NCBI GenBank assembly: GCA_963514535.1
Contig: CAUPUB010000110.1
Span: 1-7,045, forward strand
From: CAJPSE01 sp963514535
GTDB taxonomy: Bacteria > Synergistota > Synergistia > Synergistales > Aminobacteriaceae
DNA: 7,045 bases
Reading direction: 5' to 3'
Shown: piece by piece, positions 1-4,224 of the stretch
How positions within the stretch are numbered: the first letter of the stretch is position 1
Layout: each line of letters opens with the position of its first letter
The notes under the pieces: model-generated
Told to the model about the DNA's origin: nothing
Seen by the model: the letters and a program-made list of their open reading frames with translations, nothing else
Databases searched by the model: none
Translations under genes and position numbers: made by a program

Positions 1-1
1 T

Positions 2-77
2 TGGCGCGCCTGGGGCGATTCGAACGCCCGGCCTACGGCTCCGGAGGCCGTCACTCTATCCACTGAGCTACAGGCGC
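2..77 (-). tRNA. tRNA-Arg (anticodon CCG), complete with encoded CCA
   Basis: Read on the minus strand, the 76 bases fold as a full cloverleaf. The 7-bp acceptor stem is GCGCCTG/CAGGCGC. The D arm opens with GCTC. The 5-bp anticodon stem is ACGGC/GCCGT around the loop CTCCGGA. The T arm is GGGCG-TTCGAAT-CGCCC. The discriminator is G, followed by an encoded CCA (positions 4-2). The anticodon CCG (plus-strand positions 42-44) reads the arginine codon CGG, which fits a GC-rich genome. The last base pair of the D stem appears to be a G-U wobble; everything else is canonical. The 3' end lies at the very edge of the window, so any element integrated at this tRNA would lie outside it. Confidence 0.97.
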
Positions 78-85
78 GTATGGGA

Positions 86-113
86 TTTAAACACCAAGAT
101 ACTATATCATAAT
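86..113 (+). promoter_or_regulatory. Weak candidate promoter for the response regulator
   Basis: TTTAAA (86-91), a 16-base spacer and CATAAT (108-113) lie on the plus strand in the same AT-rich stretch as the divergent tRNA promoter. If used, it would give the response regulator a leader of about 110 nt containing the stem-loop at 155-175. Both hexamers deviate from consensus, so this is only a suggestion. Confidence 0.25.
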
Positions 114-129
114 TTTATGAAAAAATGAA
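101..129 (-). promoter_or_regulatory. Probable promoter of the tRNA-Arg gene
   Basis: On the minus strand TTCATT (129-124) is followed after 17 bases by TATAGT (106-101), in a sharply AT-rich stretch ahead of the tRNA. The -10 is good and the -35 is weak. Transcription would start near position 94, giving a 5' leader of about 17 nt for RNase P to remove. The spacing and position support it; there is no experimental evidence. Confidence 0.5.
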
Positions 130-154
130 GGGATGTAGGCGTTCCTGTAAGCGC

Positions 155-175
155 GGGCTCCCCTGTGGGGAGGCC
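155..175 (+). other. GC-rich stem-loop in the leader before the response regulator
   Basis: Bases 155-163 pair with 167-175 around a three-base TGT loop. Eight of nine pairs are Watson-Crick; the exception is a G-G mismatch at 157/173. It is not directly followed by a T-run, although an AAAAATTTTT tract lies 16 bases further on (192-201). It could shape the mRNA leader or be a weak attenuator. No function can be assigned from sequence alone. Confidence 0.4.
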
Positions 176-216
176 GTTCGTCGCATCGGCTAAAAATTTT
201 TCTTGTTTCTTTTGTG

Positions 217-224
217 AAGGAGGT
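217..224 (+). promoter_or_regulatory. Ribosome binding site that fixes the TTG start
   Basis: AAGGAGGT is a near-perfect Shine-Dalgarno sequence, placed 8 bases before the TTG codon at 233. It decides the start of the response regulator, because the residues beginning at this TTG match the expected N-terminus of a receiver domain and no ATG or GTG is nearby. Confidence 0.9.
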
Positions 225-232
225 TTTACAGG

Positions 233-922
233 TTGATCCAGATCGTTCTGGCGGATGACCATAAGCTGTTTCGCGATGGTCTGCGCAAAATTCTGGAGTT
301 GGATCCGGAGGTCAAGGTCGTCGGGGAAGCGTCGAACGGAGAGGAAGCGCTCCAGCTGCTCCAGGAACGCAGTCCTGACATCATTCTCTTCGACATCAAC
401 ATGCCCCGGATGAACGGGGTACAGTTGGCCCGCGAGATCAACAGCCGTAAACTGAAGGTCGCCACTATCGCCGTCAGTGCTTATGACGACGAGGATTGTC
501 TGGCAACACTGTCGGCGGAGGGTGTCATGGGCTTCGTCCTCAAGTCATCAGGAAGGATGGAGCTGATCGCGGCGATACGCGCCGCCTATCAGCACGAATC
601 CTATGTCGATCCCCGGGTCGCAGGTAAGCTGATGACCAGTTTCGCCAAGCGCAAGAACGAGAACGACCTTCTGGGAGAGCTCTCCCCCAGGGAGAAGGTG
701 GTCCTCTATTGGCTGGCCCAGGGCTACAGCAACATTGAGGTGGCCGAAAAGACCGTGCTGTCCGAGAAGACGGTCAAGAATCACGTCAGCCACATGCTGA
801 AGAAGCTGGAGCTCAGGGACCGTACTCAGGCCGCGATCCTTGCCTGGAAGGTCGGGTTTGCCCAAATGAGCCCCGAGGCCATAGGATATCTCGTTGGTGA
901 GGGGCCCCAGCCGAACCCGTGA
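233..922 (+). CDS. Response regulator, NarL/FixJ family (receiver plus LuxR-type HTH)
   Basis: This 229-residue two-component response regulator would be phosphorylated by a sensor kinase and then bind promoter DNA. Residues 1-120 form a CheY-like receiver. The acidic pair is D8/D9 (in LADDH), the phospho-acceptor is D54 (in LFDINMPRMNG), the switch serine is S82 and the conserved lysine is K104 (in VLKSS). Residues 148-206 form a LuxR/GerE helix-turn-helix, starting LSPREKVVL and containing SEKTVKNHVSHMLKKL. All catalytic receiver residues are present, so it should be phosphorylatable. It starts with TTG behind a strong SD. The gene stands alone: the tRNA is divergent on one side, the next gene is convergent on the other, and no histidine kinase is in the window. 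Its target genes therefore cannot be named. The family assignment is secure and the signal is unknown. Confidence 0.95.
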   Translation: MIQIVLADDHKLFRDGLRKILELDPEVKVVGEASNGEEALQLLQERSPDIILFDINMPRMNGVQLAREINSRKLKVATIAVSAYDDEDCLATLSAEGVMGFVLKSSGRMELIAAIRAAYQHESYVDPRVAGKLMTSFAKRKNENDLLGELSPREKVVLYWLAQGYSNIEVAEKTVLSEKTVKNHVSHMLKKLELRDRTQAAILAWKVGFAQMSPEAIGYLVGEGPQPNP

Positions 923-980
923 AGGGTTTCCCGAGCCCCTCAACCAATGGTAAAGCTTCTCAGATAAAGCCTCTCAGGGG
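923..980. repeat. Convergent gap with a short imperfect direct repeat
   Basis: These 58 bases separate the 3' ends of two convergent genes. They hold two adjacent 14-base copies, AAAGCTTCTCAGAT (952-965) and AAAGCCTCTCAGGG (966-979), which differ at three positions. A CCCCT/AGGGG pair could close a long weak hairpin. There is no GC-rich stem followed by a T-run in either direction, so an intrinsic terminator cannot be called. Confidence 0.4.
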
Positions 981-1931
981 TTAATGGAAAGAGGTTTCGG
1001 TATACGCTTCCCCGCCCTTCGGATGCGGGGGACAGAGGGACGGGAAGCAATTCCGAAAGGCCTCCTGGACCAGGCCTTGGGCGACCTTCTCGAACTTCCG
1101 ATAGGCCTCCAGAAGGGCCTTTCCCTCGGCAGTGAGGGAGGAACTGCCTCCGTTCCTGCCGCCCTGTCGGCGAAGGATCAGGGGAGCACCCCATTCCTCC
1201 TCCAGATCACGAAGGATCTTCCAGCCTTTGCTGTAAGACATGCCCATCCGCTGACAAGCCAGACGTACAGATTGCGCCTCCTCGATGAGAGAGAGCAATT
1301 CGGAGGCGCCTGGTCCGAAAAAGGGCCTTTTTCGGACCAGGCGAAGCCGCAATTCAGGAAAGACCGAGGTCTGCGGTGGCTCAAACGCACCTTGGAAGGG
1401 GAGCGTCGCTCCCTCATCCTCAACCTCCAAGACTGCACAGGGAAGGCCGCTGCTATTCAGAATTTCGTCCAGCCCTAATTTTTCCTCGTTTTTGCCTTTC
1501 TCCAGGATTCGGGGAATCAGGCTGGAGAAAAGCCGGACAGGATAGCCCTCTCTGCCGCCGCATACCGGCCGTAACAAAGGAGACTCGGGCTTGAGGAGGG
1601 CAACGGCGGTCTCCGCTGAGAAAAAAGGATAGTCCGAGGTAGAGACCAGGATACGGCTGCATTTATCTTGAAGGTAGAGGAACCCTGTTCTGAGAAGCGT
1701 GGGGACGGCATCGCCGGAATCCGGAGCGATGCAGAGGGCGTTCATGCGAGCCACATGTTTTCTCAGCGCCTCCAGATAGTCTGGAGGCGTAACCAGCACG
1801 ATGAGGTCTGTTCCCGCCCGAATCAACGTCCTCACCATACGGTGTATGGGCGATGGCTGCCCGCCCCGTCCCCGGGGCGGCCCATCGGGGAACTCCAGCT
1901 TGTCCACAATCAGCAACGCTCCGGTTCCCAT
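981..1931 (-). CDS. MobA-like nucleotidyltransferase domain fused to a ModE-type DNA-binding domain
   Basis: This 316-residue, two-domain protein is probably a molybdenum- or molybdopterin-related transcription regulator. Residues 1 to about 190 follow the MobA/MocA-type NTP-transferase fold pattern: an opening strand GALLIV, a helix PIHRMVRTLIRAG, a strand DLIVLVTPP, and ILVSTSDYPFF (residues 94-104), which retains the D-x-P motif at D100. The glycine-rich nucleotide-binding signature expected right after the first strand (AAGxSxRMGxxK) is missing; DKLEFPDG stands there instead. Residues about 194-290 match the ModE N-terminal winged helix: FFGPG, then SLIEEAQSVRLACQRMGMSY, SKGWKIL, and the wing GGRNGGSSSLTAEGKALLE. 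Active MobA-like plus ModE fusions are known in anaerobes near molybdoenzyme genes. Here catalysis is probably lost and DNA binding retained (inference). The ATG at 1931 has an SD (GGAGAGG) 8 bases upstream. Confidence 0.82.
   Translation of the reverse strand: MGTGALLIVDKLEFPDGPPRGRGGQPSPIHRMVRTLIRAGTDLIVLVTPPDYLEALRKHVARMNALCIAPDSGDAVPTLLRTGFLYLQDKCSRILVSTSDYPFFSAETAVALLKPESPLLRPVCGGREGYPVRLFSSLIPRILEKGKNEEKLGLDEILNSSGLPCAVLEVEDEGATLPFQGAFEPPQTSVFPELRLRLVRKRPFFGPGASELLSLIEEAQSVRLACQRMGMSYSKGWKILRDLEEEWGAPLILRRQGGRNGGSSSLTAEGKALLEAYRKFEKVAQGLVQEAFRNCFPSLCPPHPKGGEAYTETSFH
1307..1343. repeat. Perfect 18-bp inverted repeat inside the MobA/ModE fusion gene
   Basis: The arm cgcctggtccgaaaaagg (1307-1324) is exactly reverse-complementary to 1326-1343, with one central base (1325). 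In either transcript it would form a hairpin of roughly 16 pairs with a small loop. It encodes residues 197-208 of the fusion protein, including the FFGPG stretch conserved at the entry to ModE winged-helix domains. The peptide looks native, so this is not an obvious foreign insertion. Five A and five T bases sit in the upper stem, and no separate T-run follows. Confidence 0.95.
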
Positions 1932-1939
1932 CCTCTTTT

Positions 1940-1946
1940 CCTCTCC
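1940..1946 (-). promoter_or_regulatory. Ribosome binding site of the MobA/ModE fusion gene
   Basis: GGAGAGG on the minus strand lies 8 bases before the ATG at 1931. It supports this start over the longer overlapping frame that opens near 2103, which is not in phase with the gene. Confidence 0.75.
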
Positions 1947-2004
1947 GTTCCCTGCAAGAAGCCACCAACCCTTTCCTCAGGACATTTATCTTGACCTCGA
2001 CATG

Positions 2005-2033
2005 ATGATAGTGCAAAAAAAGGGCCCCGTCAA
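2005..2033 (-). promoter_or_regulatory. Near-consensus promoter for the MobA/ModE fusion gene
   Basis: On the minus strand TTGACG (2033-2028) is followed after exactly 17 bases by TATCAT (2010-2005). Five of six -35 bases match the sigma-70 consensus and the -10 keeps the key T-A...T positions. The start site would be near 1998, leaving an untranslated leader of about 66 nt. The spacer holds a run of seven T bases next to a GGGGCCC block. ModE-type proteins often control their own promoters, so this is a reasonable place for autoregulation, but no ModE-like palindrome was recognised. Confidence 0.65.
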
Positions 2034-2071
2034 TTTGGTCGCCAACTTTCACCCGACCTTTCATTGAACAC

Positions 2072-2125
2072 GGGAGATTCATAAAGCATGGGAGATTCAT
2101 CAAGCATAGAAGATTTATCCCCTCA
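2072..2125. repeat. 18-bp tandem direct repeats upstream of the fusion-gene promoter
   Basis: Unit 1 is GGGAGATTCATAAAGCAT (2072-2089) and unit 2 is GGGAGATTCATCAAGCAT (2090-2107). They differ at one base and abut directly. A third, degraded unit (2108-2125) keeps nine of the first twelve bases. The array lies about 40-90 bases upstream of the -35 of the leftward promoter and about 30 bases upstream of the candidate rightward promoter. This is a plausible position for activator or repressor sites. It could also be simple slippage. Confidence 0.85.
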
Positions 2126-2157
2126 TCCAGGTTGGAGGATACGGCTTAAAGATTGAA

Positions 2158-2166
2158 TGATAGAAT
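2158..2166 (+). promoter_or_regulatory. Candidate extended -10 promoter for the transport operon
   Basis: TGATAGAAT is an extended -10 element (TG, one base, then TAGAAT with five of six consensus bases). It lies in an AT-rich island (about 2143-2172) within otherwise GC-rich DNA. No good -35 is present at 17 bases, which extended -10 promoters can tolerate. Transcription from about 2173 would give a leader of roughly 306 nt before the binding-protein gene. No better plus-strand candidate was seen in the region. Confidence 0.4.
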
Positions 2167-2380
2167 AGAAATCGCTCTGTGTCGGAGAACCGGCGGAACG
2201 GGTCTTCGATATCGTTCCCAAGGTGTGGCGGAATGTTCGGCGATGGCTTATGCTTTGTGGGACGAGTGGGGCGGGGAGGTGCCAGCGGGGCTGTGTTAGA
2301 TGGCGCGCAATGTCTTGCCGGCTTCGGCAAGTTTCGGAAATCGAAAGGCGTTTTGACGTTTTTTGTGGGCCTCCGAGTCA

Positions 2381-2440
2381 GATTCCATGGATTTGGAATT
2401 CATGGAGTTGGATTTCATGGGTTTGGATTTCATCTGGAGA
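2381..2440. repeat. Four 15-bp tandem repeats ahead of the transport operon
   Basis: The units are GATTCCATGGATTTG (2381-2395), GAATTCATGGAGTTG (2396-2410), GATTTCATGGGTTTG (2411-2425) and a half-conserved GATTTCATCTGGAGA (2426-2440). The consensus is close to GATTTCATGGNTTTG. Units 1 and 2 together contain an imperfect dyad (2384-2406, TCCATG...CATGGA), so the array could be DNA operator sites or a folded RNA. It ends 25 bases before the SD of the first transport gene. Confidence 0.9.
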
Positions 2441-2464
2441 ACGGGACGAATGTCCTCGTAAACT

Positions 2465-2473
2465 AAGGAGGGG
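2465..2473 (+). promoter_or_regulatory. Strong ribosome binding site of the binding-protein gene
   Basis: AAGGAGGGG ends 5 bases before the ATG at 2479 and fixes that start. The ten bases 2462-2471 (ACTAAGGAGG) are exactly complementary to 3414-3423, just after the same gene's stop codon. Confidence 0.92.
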
Positions 2474-2478
2474 ATCTC

Positions 2479-3411
2479 ATGTTCCTGGAGCGTGTTCACA
2501 GGCGTTTTTGTGTCGCTTTTTCGTTGTTGCTCCTGTTTGCCGCGGCCGCGGCAGCCGCTCCGGACCGGATTGTCTCCCTGTCGCCGGTCGGGACGGAGAT
2601 CCTCTTCGACCTGGGACAGGGGGACCGCATTGCCGGGGTCACGGAGTTCTGCGACTACCCGCCGGAGGCGAAGCTGAAGCCGAAGGCCGGGGGCTTCACG
2701 GAGGTCAACCTGGAGAGCCTGGTCGTCATGAGTGCGGACCTTCTGGTGCTCCAGGATCTTCACCGTCAGGAGCTGGCTCCCAAGCTGGAGGCCCTGGGCA
2801 TCCCCTACTACATTTTGAGCCAGGAATCGACGGAGGACATCTGCAAGGGCATCCTGGAGTTGGGAGAGCTCTGCGGCGTGCGGGAGCAGGCCGAGGCCAG
2901 GGTGGCGGAGATTCGGAGCCGGCTGGACGCAGTGGCGTCCCGGCTGGAAGGGCTCCCCCGACCGAGGGTGCTGCTCTCCGTTTCGCGGGAACTCACCCTG
3001 GACTATCTTGAGACCCTCTATGTCGCGGGGCCGTCCGGTAACTTCTATAACGAACTGATACGAATGGCCGGCGGGGTCAATGCCGTGGAGGAAGGTCCCT
3101 CCTACGTGAAGATATCCCAGGAGGGGGTCCTGGAGATCAACCCGGAGGTCATCCTCGATCTGGTGGGTGATCAGTCCTATTATCATGCCCCCGACGCGGC
3201 CGACCCCGACAGGGTGTTCAGCTCCGAACACCTCATGGCGCCATGGCTGCGTATCTCCGACGTCAGGGCCGTTCGGGAGGGCAGGGTCCACATCATGAGA
3301 GGGACTTTCCTCCTTCGCCCCGGCCCTCGAATCCCTCAGATCGTCGAGGCCTTTGCGCGCTGCATCCATCCCGGGGCATTGTCCGATGACCAGGCCCCTG
3401 CGGTCCCTTAG
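2479..3411 (+). CDS. Periplasmic binding protein of a cobalamin/iron-complex ABC importer (BtuF/FepB type)
   Basis: This 310-residue substrate-binding protein would capture a corrinoid, haem or ferric siderophore in the periplasm and hand it to the ABC permease encoded downstream. Residues 1-27 are a signal peptide: basic RVHRRF, a hydrophobic FSLLLLF core, then an alanine run. There is no lipobox cysteine, so cleavage by signal peptidase I and a soluble periplasmic protein are expected. The mature protein opens with RIVSLSPVGTEILFDLG and carries GVTEFCDYPPEA (residues 53-64), both typical of the class III (helical-hinge) family. The C-terminal lobe has VKISQEGVLEINPEVIL and PGPRIPQIVEAFARCIHP, also family hallmarks. 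Length is normal. It is the first gene of the operon, with the best SD. The substrate cannot be decided: the sequence resembles BtuF-like proteins most, but no cobalamin riboswitch precedes it. Confidence 0.9.
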   Translation: MFLERVHRRFCVAFSLLLLFAAAAAAAPDRIVSLSPVGTEILFDLGQGDRIAGVTEFCDYPPEAKLKPKAGGFTEVNLESLVVMSADLLVLQDLHRQELAPKLEALGIPYYILSQESTEDICKGILELGELCGVREQAEARVAEIRSRLDAVASRLEGLPRPRVLLSVSRELTLDYLETLYVAGPSGNFYNELIRMAGGVNAVEEGPSYVKISQEGVLEINPEVILDLVGDQSYYHAPDAADPDRVFSSEHLMAPWLRISDVRAVREGRVHIMRGTFLLRPGPRIPQIVEAFARCIHPGALSDDQAPAVP

Positions 3412-3413
3412 TT

Positions 3414-3423
3414 CCTCCTTAGT
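3414..3423 (+). promoter_or_regulatory. Anti-Shine-Dalgarno-like element between binding-protein and ATPase genes
   Basis: CCTCCTTAGT lies in the 21-base gap where the ATPase gene's SD would be expected. Its first eight bases equal the 3' end of 16S rRNA (CCUCCUUA), so it cannot act as an SD. All ten are the exact reverse complement of the SD region of the first gene (2462-2471). Sequestration of that SD by long-range pairing is possible but unproven. Confidence 0.35.
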
Positions 3424-3432
3424 CCTGCCTCG

Positions 3433-4224
3433 ATGAATCCGCCGCTCTTCGAGGTCCGCGGCCTCGATTTGACGCTGGGAGGCCGGTGCATTCTGGACGG
3501 GCTCAGCTTTTCGGTCCGCCGGGGAGACTTCCTGGCGATCGTCGGACCCAATGGAGCGGGCAAGAGCAGCCTGTTGCGCTGCCTCGGCGGGCTCTGCCGA
3601 AGCTTCTCCGGGGCGGTGCTCCTCGAGGGGCGGTCGGTCGTCTCCCTGTCCACCAGGGCGATCGCCCGACGCATCGCATGGGTCCACCAGAATGGGGAGG
3701 GGAATTTGAGCTTCACGGTGGAGGAGTTCGTCCGGATGTCGCGGTTCCCCTGGCGGGACGCCCTTTCCGGCTGGACACGGGAGGACGAGCGGGCCGTGAA
3801 CGAGGCGCTCTACGTGTCCGGAGCGGAGGCATTTGCCCCACGTCCCATGGGCGCGTTGAGCGGCGGCGAGCGTCAACGGGCCTTCATCGCCGCAGCCCTG
3901 GCGCAGGGGACGGAAGTGCTCTTTCTGGACGAGCCTCTGAGTTCCCTGGATTATCTGCATCAGGCGGAGATCCTGGAGTTGATGGAACGGATCGGCGGGG
4001 AACGGGAGATTACGGTCCTGATGGTCACCCACGACATCAACGCCGCCCTCTCCGCGGCGGACCGCGTGCTGGCGCTTCGGGACGGAAGGATATGCCATGA
4101 GGGGCCGAGCCGGGATTTTTGGGACGCGTCCATCCTGGGGGAGGTCTTCGGGACGGATTTTCGCTCCTTTTTGGGGGCGGGGCAGACGGTCCCCTTCGTC
4201 GCTCCGGCCCGGATGCTGCGATGA
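3433..4224 (+). CDS. ABC transporter ATP-binding protein (BtuD/FhuC/FepC type)
   Basis: This 263-residue cytoplasmic ATPase would power the importer as a homodimer. All motifs are intact: Walker A GPNGAGKS (38-45), Q-loop glutamine Q86 (in WVHQNGEG), signature LSGGERQR (142-149), Walker B VLFLDEP with catalytic E167, D-loop SSLD (170-173) and switch histidine H200 (MVTHD). The C-terminal tail (EVFGTDFRSF onward) is typical of iron-complex/cobalamin ATPases. The gene starts 21 bases after the previous stop, in the same reading frame, with no intervening start codon and no SD, so it probably depends on translational coupling. The first ATG in the frame was chosen; the similarity begins within a few residues (LFEVRGLDLTLGG). 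It overlaps the permease gene by four bases (ATGA). Confidence 0.95.
   Translation: MNPPLFEVRGLDLTLGGRCILDGLSFSVRRGDFLAIVGPNGAGKSSLLRCLGGLCRSFSGAVLLEGRSVVSLSTRAIARRIAWVHQNGEGNLSFTVEEFVRMSRFPWRDALSGWTREDERAVNEALYVSGAEAFAPRPMGALSGGERQRAFIAAALAQGTEVLFLDEPLSSLDYLHQAEILELMERIGGEREITVLMVTHDINAALSAADRVLALRDGRICHEGPSRDFWDASILGEVFGTDFRSFLGAGQTVPFVAPARMLR

Larger units (their letters stand above)
2173..2478 (+). other. Long non-coding leader of the transport operon with several stem-loops
   Basis: There is no convincing gene here. Visible structures in order are: GGAACG/CGTTCC (2195-2200 with 2213-2218, 12-base loop); a perfect 7-bp hairpin CTTGCCG-GCTT-CGGCAAG (2314-2331); a small hairpin TTTCG-GAAAT-CGAAA (2332-2346) followed by a six-T tract (2359-2364); the 15-bp repeats (2381-2440); and a bulged hairpin at 2441-2459 ending five bases before the SD. 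The conserved core of the cobalamin riboswitch is not recognisable. The layout suggests a cis-regulatory leader, but this depends on the promoter guess at 2158. Confidence 0.35.

Noticed and set aside
923..980. Bidirectional intrinsic terminator between the convergent genes
   Set aside because: No compact GC-rich stem followed by a T-run is present on either strand; only a weak long-loop pairing can be drawn.
1663..2103. 146-codon minus-strand open frame starting in the 18-bp repeats
   Set aside because: Most of it overlaps the MobA/ModE fusion gene out of phase, and its first part crosses the promoter and leader of that gene. No SD or family pattern was seen.
2181..2197. Partial resemblance of GTCGGAGAACCGGCG to the B12 box of cobalamin riboswitches
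   Set aside because: Only about ten of fifteen positions fit, and the conserved upstream core elements of the aptamer are not recognisable in the preceding 150 bases. It also lies only some 10-20 bases after the candidate promoter.
2353..2358. TTGACG as a -35 element close to the transport operon
   Set aside because: No acceptable -10 hexamer lies 16-18 bases downstream; the sequence there is GC-rich CTCCGAGTCAG.
2072..2440. CRISPR-like array
   Set aside because: The repeats are 15-18 bases long, directly abutting and imperfect, with no unique spacers between them and no cas genes.
2296..4098. 600-codon open frame on the minus strand
   Set aside because: It is antisense to the binding-protein and ATPase genes, whose motifs are unmistakable. 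It has no domain signature and low-complexity Arg/Gly/Pro composition typical of a GC-rich shadow frame.
4119..4220. Longer start for the permease gene
   Set aside because: The 34 extra residues overlap the end of the ATPase gene and do not resemble the family. The ATG at 4221 forms a standard ATGA overlap.
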